DNA from: Clostridiales bacterium
Lineage (GTDB): Bacteria > Bacillota > Clostridia > DUOD01
Length of the DNA: 39,111 bases
Direction: 5' to 3'
Assembly (NCBI GenBank): GCA_012838995.1
Contig: DUOD01000067.1
Span: 1-39,111 of the forward strand
The translations under genes were made by a program, and so were the position numbers. This document shows positions 9,600-18,664 of the stretch, piece after piece. Below the pieces are notes generated by a model, which was not told the origin of the DNA, ran no database searches, and saw nothing but the letters and a program-made list of their open reading frames with translations. How positions within the stretch are numbered: the stretch's first letter is position 1; every line of letters begins with the position of its first letter.

Positions 9600-9880
9600 T
9601 TTTTCTTTTGTTTATGCGTTGTAAATTTTACTGACTGAAAACGACAGAAATACTAAGTTTTAAATTTTAGATTATGATATTAAGAAACCCCAAAAAACAA
9701 TAACTTGAGAATTTACAACCATCTAAAAAGCACATTTCAACAGTCAATGAAGACCTGTCCAATATATTATGCGGTTTGGCCGCAGTTGCATAACGCGGTA
9801 ACATAGCTGCTAGCCAGCCCTCGGGAATTTCAGGGGTATGGATATATTTATATAACAAGAATAAAAAACATTGATAAAAC
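9600..9880 (-). promoter_or_regulatory. Long 5' leader of L25/ctc, apparently structured
   Basis: From the predicted start near 9908 to the gene are about 325 nt. On the minus strand GTTGTAAATT (9719-9710) is perfectly complementary to AATTTACAAC (9627-9618), a 10-bp long-range stem that closes just upstream of the ribosome site. Further upstream GCGG-CCAAA-CCGC and GCTG-GCTAG-CAGC make small GC hairpins near 9770-9815. I do not recognise a known riboswitch. A 63-codon reading frame inside (9667-9858) starts with TTG and lacks a ribosome site, so I treat this as noncoding. Confidence 0.45.
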
Positions 9881-9883
9881 TTT

Positions 9884-9910
9884 CTAGCACTCTTTTTATT
9901 CGAGTGCTTA
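9884..9910 (-). promoter_or_regulatory. Second CIRCE operator (HrcA site), upstream of L25/ctc
   Basis: The plus strand reads CTAGCACTC, 9-nt spacer, GAGTGCTTA. The consensus is TTAGCACTC-N9-GAGTGCTAA, so there is one mismatch at position 1 and one at position 8 of the right arm. It begins 4 nt after the -10 box, exactly as at groESL. Confidence 0.88.
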
Positions 9911-9914
9911 CAGT

Positions 9915-9943
9915 ATTTTATTAAACAATCCTTCTTTTGTCAA
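9915..9943 (-). promoter_or_regulatory. L25/ctc promoter
   Basis: On the minus strand, TTGACA (9943-9938), a 17-nt spacer and TAAAAT (9920-9915) give the same boxes and spacing as the groESL promoter. Confidence 0.87.
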
Positions 9944-10474
9944 GGCAACTTAAAAACTCCTAACTGTCTCCATCCTTGGCCGCTTTGTAAAAGACTCCTT
10001 TAAATAAGTGCTTGCTATTTCATTCTTTAGAAATCTTTGCCCTATTTTCTGAATTTATTAATATTATACAATATATTTTGTCTAAAGATAAAAAAGGGGC
10101 ATTACAAAAATAAAATCCGGTAACATAGTAGCTATTGGAAATGATTTTATGCCGCTTATTCGAAAACCTTAGTAAACATTATACCGCCTAAAGCGGTAAA
10201 ATCTGCAAACATAGCCGGAATAGCCGGTGGCATAATATTACTACCTTTTTTACATATATAACCGTCACTAAAATAACGAACGCTTGTTATTTTCGCATAT
10301 TCGTGGCCAATGATTCTTTAATTTAATAATACCCTGGTGCAAACCTTAATGGGATGGATACCATGTTAATTGGAATTTAACAAAAACCCAATGATAACAA
10401 CAGGATTTTACCTTTATAAAATCCACCGGTAACTATATAATAAATGATACAGTGTAATAATCGGAGGTATTTGT
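9944..10474. other. 530-bp intergenic region with scattered hairpins
   Basis: I see no gene or known RNA here. Small inverted repeats are present: ACCGC/GCGGT (10183-10197), AAAATAAC/GTTATTTT (10270-10293) and GGATTTTA/TAAAATCC (10403-10424). Two related words, AAAATCCGGTAACATA near 10113 and AAAATCC-ACCGGTAACTATA near 10418, may be a diverged repeat. A TATAAT at 10436-10441 could be the -10 box of the next gene, but no good -35 is paired with it. Confidence 0.45.
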
Positions 10475-11173
10475 ATGGATATTCTAACTGATATTCCCGT
10501 TTCCATAGACAGAAAAAAACTTTTTAAACAAATTGGGTATAAGGATACATCGGCCATATCGCCTGCCGTGAAGGAATCAATAGAACAAGTAATTTCATCT
10601 GGACTTAGGCTCATCGAACCCAAGCTGGCGGCCAAGAGATGTAATATAAAGGTACAACGTGATAAAAGTCGGGTTTGGGTGGAGGGCAATGTATATTTTA
10701 ACGGGAATTTTACCACAAAACACCTTAAAAACTGTTGCGAGGCGATAATATTTCTGGTAACAGCAGGGCCGGTCATTTCAAAGGAAATCGAAAGCGCCTT
10801 TAAAGAAAACGATTATCTTAAGGCAATGATATTGGACGGGTTAGCCGATCTTGCCATAGAAAACATCATCATGCAGTATTGGAACCGATTGGTGGAAGAT
10901 ATTAAAGCAGAAGGCTTGGGCATAACGGGTTTCATTAGCCCGGGTCACCTTGATTTCGGCGTTGATCAACAAAGGTCGATATTTAAAATTTTAGACGGCA
11001 ATAAAATTGGCCTAAACCTAACGGACTCTTGCCTGATAATGCCCATCAAGTCGGCTTCCGGGCTGTACGGGCTGGGCAAAGGCATAGGTATATCCAGGGA
11101 CAATCATAATTGCCAGCACTGCACAATTCATGACTGCCCCTACAGAACATCGGAGTATATTATCTCCAAGTAA
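10475..11173 (+). CDS. Methionine synthase activation-domain-like protein, 232 aa
   Basis: The protein resembles the stand-alone form of the MetH C-terminal reactivation domain, which binds SAM and helps return oxidised cobalamin to the active state. Visible family features are the GYKDTSAISPAVKESIE start, SPGHLDFGVDQQRSIFKIL, LTDSCLIMPIKSASGLYGLG, and a C-terminal Cys cluster CQHC-x4-CPYR. In Clostridia such proteins often complement a MetH that lacks its own activation domain, but no metH is in this window. Good ribosome site: CGGAGG 7-8 nt before the ATG. The 3' end overlaps the opposing fxsA gene by 14 nt. Confidence 0.82.
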   Translation: MDILTDIPVSIDRKKLFKQIGYKDTSAISPAVKESIEQVISSGLRLIEPKLAAKRCNIKVQRDKSRVWVEGNVYFNGNFTTKHLKNCCEAIIFLVTAGPVISKEIESAFKENDYLKAMILDGLADLAIENIIMQYWNRLVEDIKAEGLGITGFISPGHLDFGVDQQRSIFKILDGNKIGLNLTDSCLIMPIKSASGLYGLGKGIGISRDNHNCQHCTIHDCPYRTSEYIISK

Positions 11174-11561
11174 AAAAATTTGTAACGCCGGCGTCTATCA
11201 TACGCCGTATTCTTTTTAGAATGTACTTTCGAATAATGTTTCTGGTAACCGGTACTATAAACAAAAAACCGATTATGTCGGTGAGTATGCCAGGAACTAC
11301 CAGCAAAATACCTCCTATCAATACACATAAGCCGTTAATTAGATTTACGCCGGGCATGATGCCTTCCCTTATGTCCCTTTTTATATTGTTCAAAATGATC
11401 ATGCCTTGGGATTTTGCCAATACAACTCCCAAAACACCTGTAGCCAGTAAAACAAGTAAAGTGTATCCTAAACCTATATATTGTCCCAATTTAATAAGTA
11501 GCCACAATTCAGCAATAACCACGACGGTAAACAATAATGCCAGTTTAGCAAGCAACTGCAT
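11160..11561 (-). CDS. fxsA: FxsA family membrane protein, 133 aa
   Basis: This is a small inner-membrane protein; the E. coli namesake suppresses phage T7 exclusion by the F plasmid, and the role in Firmicutes is unknown. About four hydrophobic helices are visible, including LALLFTVVVIAELWLLI and the conserved stretch GGILLVVPGILTDIIGFLFIVP followed by a basic tail. GGGAGGA directly precedes the ATG. It is the last gene of the dnaE-pfkA-pyk block, matching the pyk-fxsA order of Bacillus. Its last 14 nt overlap the opposing gene, and no terminator is visible between them. Confidence 0.9.
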   Translation of the reverse strand: MQLLAKLALLFTVVVIAELWLLIKLGQYIGLGYTLLVLLATGVLGVVLAKSQGMIILNNIKRDIREGIMPGVNLINGLCVLIGGILLVVPGILTDIIGFLFIVPVTRNIIRKYILKRIRRMIDAGVTNFFTWR

Positions 11562-11581
11562 TCCTCCCGGTTATACTGCAT

Positions 11582-11995
11582 TTATATAACATCCATTAAA
11601 GCCTCGTACACTTTTATGTACTTCTTTTTTATGTTAAGTGGCTTTAACCGCGCATCGGTAAATACATGTACCGTTTTACCCTCTGCCAGCAGCCGGTTGG
11701 TTGCCTCATTGAACACCTTATAATCAAATGTCAACCTTAATCCTTTAAACTCTTCTATGAAGACTTCAATCGTTAAACGGTCATCATATCTTGCCGGCGC
11801 TTTATAATGACATTCAGCTTTTATCAGTGGGAGCAATACACCTCTCCGTTCCATATCCCTATATGAAAACCCCAGTTCCTTAAAAAACTGGGCACGGGCC
11901 ACTTCAAACCATGAATAATAATTGGAGTGGTGCACAATACCCATCTGGTCTGTTTCCTTATACCTGACAGTAATTCTGGCTCTTGTAACTTTCAT
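11582..11995 (-). CDS. Acyl-CoA thioesterase, YbgC/4HBT hotdog family, 137 aa
   Basis: This single-domain hotdog protein probably hydrolyses acyl-CoA thioesters; the substrate cannot be read from sequence. It begins with the 4-hydroxybenzoyl-CoA thioesterase signature RYKETDQMGIVHHSNYYSWFE (catalytic Asp in ETDQMG), followed by the long hotdog helix (ARAQFFKELGFSY). AGGAGA precedes the ATG. It sits 27 nt after pyk and 20 nt before fxsA in the same operon. Confidence 0.9.
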   Translation of the reverse strand: MKVTRARITVRYKETDQMGIVHHSNYYSWFEVARAQFFKELGFSYRDMERRGVLLPLIKAECHYKAPARYDDRLTIEVFIEEFKGLRLTFDYKVFNEATNRLLAEGKTVHVFTDARLKPLNIKKKYIKVYEALMDVI

Positions 11996-12022
11996 ATTTC
12001 TCCTCCGTATACCGGGCTCTTG

Positions 12023-13777
12023 TTACAAGATCTTAGCCTTTCCGTTAAAAACAAATCCCCTAAAGGGATCTACCGTTACTATACTCCCATCATATAATGT
12101 CTCCGTGGCTTCCGGGGCACCCACGATAACCGGTATTTCCAGGGCAAGGCCTACCACGGCTGCATGGGATGTTATCCCCGGTTGTTCCACTATTAATGCA
12201 GCGGCCTTTTTTATATACGGCATCATGTTATTATTGGTGCTGGGCGCAACGATAATATCTCCTTCCTGGAACTTCTCCCGGGCTTGCATGGAATTTTGTA
12301 TAATGCACACCCTACCATAGGCGGTCTTATCCCCTATTCCCGTACCTTTAACGAGTATATCGCCCACTATATGCACCTTAATGAGGTTTGTGGTACCGCT
12401 CATTGCCGAAGGTACTCCGGCAGTGATGACCACCAGATCGCCGTTCTTAACCAACCCTGTATTTTTGGCTATCTCCACCGATTGCTCTATCATATCATCG
12501 GTATTGTCCATAGTAGGTGCCAAAAAGGGCTGTACCCCCCATACCATGGAAAGCTTATAATACGTATGGTAGTTGATTGTTGTTGCTATAATAGGCGCCC
12601 TCGGTCGATGCTTAGAAACCATCCGGGCGGTATACCCCGACTTGGTGGCCGTAATTATGGCAGAAGCCCCCAGATCATGGGCGGTGGTACAGGTGGAATG
12701 GCAAATTGCATCGGTCACCGTTGGTTTTTTCGGCATATCCATATTATTTAGGTGCCGATCGTATTCAATTTGGTTTTCTACCCTACTGGCAATGCTGGCC
12801 ATGGTCTTTATGGCTTCTATGGGATATTTCCCAATGGCAGTTTCCCCGGACAGCATTATACAATCGGTACCGTCATATATGGCATTGGCAACATCGCTGG
12901 CCTCCGCACGGGTGGGTCTGGGATTGCGTATCATAGAATCCAGCATTTGTGTGGCCGTTATTACCGGTTTTCCTGCCACATTACACTTGCGGATAATACT
13001 TTTTTGTACTATGGGCACCTCTTCTATGGGTATTTCCACCCCCAGATCACCCCGGGCTATCATAATGCCGTCCGATACCGCTATGATGTCATCTATATTG
13101 TCTACCCCTTCTTGGTTCTCTATCTTTGAGATTATATCTATATGTTGCCCGTTGTTTTCCTCCAGTATCTTCCTTATTTCCAGAACATCGGAAGGCCGTC
13201 TGACAAAAGAAGCCGCAACAAAATCTATCCCGTTTTTTATGCCGAATTTTATATCCTCTACATCCTTATCCGTCAGGGAAGGCAGGTTCAGATTTATACC
13301 GGGTATGTTAACACTTTTTTTATCGCATAAAATACCCCCGTTGATAACGGTACAAACTATATCCCTACCGTCCAGTTCATCTACTTTAAGCTGGATCAAG
13401 CCATCATCCAGCAAAATTTTGCATCCCTTATGAATATCCTGGGCCAAATTTTTATATGTTATACTTACTTTTTCGTTATTACCGTTTATGTCGTCGGCTG
13501 TTAAAACAAACTTCTGACCGTTTACTAACTCTACCCGATGATTCTCCACCTCACCCGTTCTAATTTCCGGCCCACCGGTATCCAACAATATGGCCAGAGG
13601 AACATTTAACCGTTCTCTGACCTTTTTTATCATATCTATTAATTTTAAATATTGTTCATAGCTGCCATGGGAAAAATTTAGTCTTATTATATTTGTTCCG
13701 TAAGTTACCAAATCGATCAATGCCTTTTCGCTGCTTGTGGATGGTCCTATTGTACTTACTATCTTGGTTTTTCGCAT
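12023..13777 (-). CDS. pyk: Pyruvate kinase with C-terminal PEP-utiliser domain, 584 aa
   Basis: It converts phosphoenolpyruvate and ADP to pyruvate and ATP, the last step of glycolysis. The barrel shows LNFSHGSYEQY, the active-site signature KIENQEGVDNIDDI (catalytic Lys), MIARGDLGVEIP, and the TATQMLDSM segment. A regulatory alpha/beta domain follows. The last ~110 residues form the extra PEP-synthase-like swivelling domain (PGITSHAAVVG) that is usual in Bacillus and Clostridia but absent from E. coli enzymes. It lies 14 nt downstream of pfkA. AGGAG is about 11 nt before the ATG. Confidence 0.97.
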   Translation of the reverse strand: MRKTKIVSTIGPSTSSEKALIDLVTYGTNIIRLNFSHGSYEQYLKLIDMIKKVRERLNVPLAILLDTGGPEIRTGEVENHRVELVNGQKFVLTADDINGNNEKVSITYKNLAQDIHKGCKILLDDGLIQLKVDELDGRDIVCTVINGGILCDKKSVNIPGINLNLPSLTDKDVEDIKFGIKNGIDFVAASFVRRPSDVLEIRKILEENNGQHIDIISKIENQEGVDNIDDIIAVSDGIMIARGDLGVEIPIEEVPIVQKSIIRKCNVAGKPVITATQMLDSMIRNPRPTRAEASDVANAIYDGTDCIMLSGETAIGKYPIEAIKTMASIASRVENQIEYDRHLNNMDMPKKPTVTDAICHSTCTTAHDLGASAIITATKSGYTARMVSKHRPRAPIIATTINYHTYYKLSMVWGVQPFLAPTMDNTDDMIEQSVEIAKNTGLVKNGDLVVITAGVPSAMSGTTNLIKVHIVGDILVKGTGIGDKTAYGRVCIIQNSMQAREKFQEGDIIVAPSTNNNMMPYIKKAAALIVEQPGITSHAAVVGLALEIPVIVGAPEATETLYDGSIVTVDPFRGFVFNGKAKIL

Positions 13778-13791
13778 ACCTGTTCTCGCTC

Positions 13792-14769
<978 letters not shown>

Positions 14770-14795
14770 TTATTTGCATATTTATAAAAGTGCTG

Positions 14796-14993
14796 TTAGA
14801 ACCCCTGCTCCATCAATATATCATGGACTTCGCTGGCCTCAGATTGTGGTACCAATATCTCGTAGTAATTATCCTTGGATGAAACTCTTTTATAAACAGG
14901 CTTCAGTTTCACCAAAAATCCTTCCCTAGACAGTAAATCCTTTATCTTATCCGCGGTAGATTTGTTCTGAGCCATATACACTACCATCCACAT
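14796..14993 (-). CDS. Small conserved protein, 65 aa, between dnaE and pfkA
   Basis: I do not know its function. The 65-residue sequence begins MWMVVYMAQNKSTADKIKDLL and ends with YYEILVPQSEASEVHDILMEQGF. The layout suggests one small alpha/beta domain of the kind found in DUF2007-like 'signal-transducing' proteins, which also read as a beta-alpha-beta-beta-alpha unit; this is a shape comparison only. AGGAGG lies 8 nt before the ATG. It is co-transcribed with dnaE upstream and pfkA downstream. Confidence 0.75.
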   Translation of the reverse strand: MWMVVYMAQNKSTADKIKDLLSREGFLVKLKPVYKRVSSKDNYYEILVPQSEASEVHDILMEQGF

Positions 14994-15139
14994 ATAATGA
15001 CCTCCTATGTGAATAAGATATTACGCCCACACCACTTCCATTTAACACCCATATTATATCATATAGACACTTTATTGTTCTACCAAACTTCTACCGTATT
15101 GTATAAAATACAAGACCCATTTTTCTGCAAAATCCGATT

Positions 15140-18100
15140 CTATACCGTTATTTTGACACAGTTGCTCCCCAAAAGACGGCGCAAGTCGTCCAGCAAATGC
15201 TCGTTTTCCTTTACCCAATATGCCTTGTTGACCATAAACTTCTTGTCCTCTGCCTCTAAATAAACATACACGGGTATGTTTCCTTTATACCTAGACAACA
15301 AGGGTGATAATTGTTTTTTTACATCTATATGCCTGTCCCTTGCAATCTTTAAGTAAAGCCTTTTTCTGGCATGCCCTTCTATGGGATGGGCATCTTCGCA
15401 TATTATTTTTGGTTCCTGGTCTTCCCTTAAGCTAAGTCTACCCTTTACAATCAAAACATTATCTTCATGCAATACATCCATAAGTTTCTCGTATATAACC
15501 GGAAAGACTAATATTTCTATGGTGCCGTGCAAATCCTCCAGGGTGACAAAGGCCATTATTTTACTGTTTTTCGTTGCCTTTACTTTCTTGCTTGTTATTA
15601 CACCGCCTATAACCACCCAGTCACCGTCTCTTAAGCTTTGCCCGCTATCATTAATACCCCCGCCCTCTTGATACTCATCCTGTAAATTGTTAATTTCCGA
15701 AGTATTTGTACTTACTATATCCTCTATTATATCCTTATATTCCATGAGGGGATGGCCGCTTATATATATGCCCAATATTTCCTTTTCCATTGCCAACAGC
15801 ATCTTCTGGGGAAATTCATCGATATCCGGCAGTATATCCCTGTTTACGCTATATGCCCCATCTTTTTTCTCTATTCTATCAAATAAGGAAACCTGACCGT
15901 CTATATTATTTTTCCGGCTACGAAGCTGACTGTCCATTATCTTTTCAAATACGGCCAGCAATTGGGAACGTTTAAACCCTAGGGAATCAAAGGCACCACA
16001 TTTTATCAAGCTTTCCACTGTTTTTTTGTTAATATCCGACAGTCCGGTCTTACGGCAAAAATCCGTAAAACTGGAAAATGCGCCCTTCTCGTTGCGAGTC
16101 TTTATTATATTGGCAATGGCGCCATGCCCGACGTTTTTAACGGCAGCCAGCCCGAATCTTATTTTATCGCCAATTACCGTAAAGTTTTCATAACTCTCGT
16201 TAATATCGGGGGGGAGTACCTTTATGCCCATTCTGTTGCAGTTGTTTATATAGGTGGCTATCTTAGCCGTATTACCCATAAAACTGGTCATCAAGGCCGC
16301 CATAAACTCCACAGGATAGTGGCACTTAAGCCATGCCGTTCTATATGCAATAACGGCATAGGCCGCCGCGTGGGACTTGTTAAAGGCATACTTGGCGAAT
16401 TCCATCATTTCATCAAAAATCTTGCTGGCAACAGACGGTGGTACGCCGTTCCTTACCGCACCGGGAACCTCTACCTCGCCGTCATCCCCTACTATACCGT
16501 AGATAAAATTCTGTCTTTCCCTTTCCATAACATCAGTCTTTTTCTTGGCCATGGCCCTCCTTACCAGGTCGGCCCTACCCAGTGAGTACCCGGCCAAATC
16601 CCTTACTATCTGCATCACCTGCTCCTGGTAAACCATACATCCATAGGTAACATTTAATATGGGCTCAAGTTTAGGATGGTGATAGGTAATGTTTTGGGGA
16701 TTATTTTTATTGGCAATGTACCTGGGTATCTGATCCATGGGACCGGGACGGTATAGGGAGATACCTGCTATTATATCTTCAAATCGTGAGGGCTTGAGCT
16801 CCTTCAAAAAGGCGCGCATGCCTGAGCTTTCCAACTGAAAAACGCCCTCGGTTTCGCCTTGGCTGATCATGTTGTATACCTTGGGATCGTTGAAATCTAT
16901 GGTGTTTATGTCTATCTCAATCCCTCTGTTATGCTTTATCAACTGCAAGGTGTCCCTTATAACCGTCAGCGTCCTAAGTCCAAGGAAATCCATTTTTAAC
17001 AGGCCCAATTCTTCCAAAACGCCCATGGAAAATTGTGTGGTAATAATGTCATCGTTGCGCTGCAGGGGAACATATTCCGTCAAGGGTTGTTTGGAAATGA
17101 CCACCCCTGCGGCATGGGTGGACGCGTGTCGGGGTAGGCCTTCCAACTTTAGGGACATGTCTATCAATTGCTTTATCCTGGGGTCAGACGTGTACATATC
17201 CTTCAACTGAGGATTAAGTTCCAGGGCACGTTTTAATGTCATGCCCAGCTCAAGGGGGATGAGCTTGGCTACCCGATCCACCTCATTATAGGGCATGTCT
17301 ATAGCCCTGCCCACATCCCGGATAACGGCCCGGGCCGCCATGGTACCAAAGGTTATTATTTGGGCCACCCGGTCCACCCCGTATTTCTTTACCACATAGT
17401 CAATTACTTCGCCCCTTCTTTCAAAGCAAAAGTCAATATCTATATCGGGCATGGTAATGCGGTCGGGGTTTAAAAACCGCTCAAACAGCAGGTTATATTT
17501 CAGCGGATCGATTTCGGTAATCCCCAAACAGTAAGCCACCAGGCTGCCGGCGGCGCTGCCCCTTCCCGGACCTACCATAATACCACGGTCCTTGGCATAT
17601 TTTATGAAGTCCCAAACTATAAGAAAATAATCCACATACCCCATCCTTTGGATAAGGTTTAGTTCGTAATCCAATCTTTGTTTTACATCCTGACTGACGA
17701 TATCACCAAACCGTCGTTTTACCCCGTCATTGCACAGTTTTCTTAAATACTCGGCCGGTTCATAGCTCGACGGCACCTGGTATTTAGGCATGTGCACCTC
17801 ATCAAAGCGAAACTCCACATTACATCGCTGGGCTATTTCAACAGTATTTTCCAGGGCATCGGGTACATGGGCAAATAAGACTGCCATCTCTTCAGCCGAT
17901 TTTAAATAAAACTCATTGGTGGACATCTTCATCCTGTCTTGATCATAAATCCGTTTACCTGTCTGTATGCACATTAAAATATCATGGGCCTGAGCATCTT
18001 CTTTCATCACATAATGAACGTCATTTGTTGCTACCAGGGGTATATCCAATTGCCTCCCGATTTCTATTAAACCCTGGTTGACGAATTTTTGGTCCCGTAT

Positions 18101-18652
18101 ACCATGATCCTGCAGTTCCAGGAAGAAATTTCCCTGGCCGAATATGTCATTGTACAACTGTACCCTTTTTAACGCATCCTTTTGTCTTTGCTGAAGCAGT
18201 AATTTGGGAATATCGCCGGCCAAGCAGGCGCTGAGGGCAACGATACCGCGATGATACCGTCGTAACGCTTCAATATCCACCCTGGGCTTGTAATAAAAGC
18301 CCCTGGTAAACCCTAAGGAAACCAATTTCACTAAATTTTTATAGCCCTGCTCATCCTGGGCAAGCAATACCAGGTGGCTGTACGCACCGTCACCACTGCC
18401 TTCTTTTACGTCCATGGACTCGGGAGCCACATATACTTCACAGCCGATTATGGGTTTGATTCCATTATTTACGGCTTCCTTATAAAAATCAATTACTCCG
18501 TACATGACACCGTGATCGGTAATGGCCAAGCTGTCCATCCCCAGCTCCCTGGCTCGAGCTATTATTCCCTTTATCCTGGCCGCACCGTCCAATAGGCTAT
18601 ATTCAGTATGGCAATGTAGGTGTACAAAACCGTTTCCTTTAATCGGATTCAT
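15140..18652 (-). CDS. dnaE: DNA polymerase III alpha subunit DnaE, 1170 aa
   Basis: This is a replicative C-family DNA polymerase; in Firmicutes DnaE usually works beside PolC, for example in primer extension. The N-terminal PHP domain has FVHLHCHTEYSLLDG (residues 10-24). The polymerase core shows GPGRGSAAGSLVAYCLGIT and the catalytic PDIDIDF acid cluster. A tandem helix-hairpin-helix region and a C-terminal OB fold (DWVVIGGVITSKKVKATKN) follow. Length matches DnaE rather than the longer PolC, and no exonuclease insert is seen. GGGGT precedes the ATG. It lies 12 nt downstream of the ytoI-like gene. Confidence 0.97.
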   Translation of the reverse strand: MNPIKGNGFVHLHCHTEYSLLDGAARIKGIIARARELGMDSLAITDHGVMYGVIDFYKEAVNNGIKPIIGCEVYVAPESMDVKEGSGDGAYSHLVLLAQDEQGYKNLVKLVSLGFTRGFYYKPRVDIEALRRYHRGIVALSACLAGDIPKLLLQQRQKDALKRVQLYNDIFGQGNFFLELQDHGIRDQKFVNQGLIEIGRQLDIPLVATNDVHYVMKEDAQAHDILMCIQTGKRIYDQDRMKMSTNEFYLKSAEEMAVLFAHVPDALENTVEIAQRCNVEFRFDEVHMPKYQVPSSYEPAEYLRKLCNDGVKRRFGDIVSQDVKQRLDYELNLIQRMGYVDYFLIVWDFIKYAKDRGIMVGPGRGSAAGSLVAYCLGITEIDPLKYNLLFERFLNPDRITMPDIDIDFCFERRGEVIDYVVKKYGVDRVAQIITFGTMAARAVIRDVGRAIDMPYNEVDRVAKLIPLELGMTLKRALELNPQLKDMYTSDPRIKQLIDMSLKLEGLPRHASTHAAGVVISKQPLTEYVPLQRNDDIITTQFSMGVLEELGLLKMDFLGLRTLTVIRDTLQLIKHNRGIEIDINTIDFNDPKVYNMISQGETEGVFQLESSGMRAFLKELKPSRFEDIIAGISLYRPGPMDQIPRYIANKNNPQNITYHHPKLEPILNVTYGCMVYQEQVMQIVRDLAGYSLGRADLVRRAMAKKKTDVMERERQNFIYGIVGDDGEVEVPGAVRNGVPPSVASKIFDEMMEFAKYAFNKSHAAAYAVIAYRTAWLKCHYPVEFMAALMTSFMGNTAKIATYINNCNRMGIKVLPPDINESYENFTVIGDKIRFGLAAVKNVGHGAIANIIKTRNEKGAFSSFTDFCRKTGLSDINKKTVESLIKCGAFDSLGFKRSQLLAVFEKIMDSQLRSRKNNIDGQVSLFDRIEKKDGAYSVNRDILPDIDEFPQKMLLAMEKEILGIYISGHPLMEYKDIIEDIVSTNTSEINNLQDEYQEGGGINDSGQSLRDGDWVVIGGVITSKKVKATKNSKIMAFVTLEDLHGTIEILVFPVIYEKLMDVLHEDNVLIVKGRLSLREDQEPKIICEDAHPIEGHARKRLYLKIARDRHIDVKKQLSPLLSRYKGNIPVYVYLEAEDKKFMVNKAYWVKENEHLLDDLRRLLGSNCVKITV

Positions 18653-18664
18653 ATGAATACCCCA

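Noticed and set aside
9667-9858. 63-codon reading frame in the L25 leader (minus strand)
   Set aside because: It starts with TTG, has no ribosome site and resembles no family I know. Treated as leader RNA.
12573-13433. 286-codon frame opposite pyk
   Set aside because: It lies entirely antisense to a clear pyruvate kinase, and the translation is low-complexity in the manner of shadow frames.
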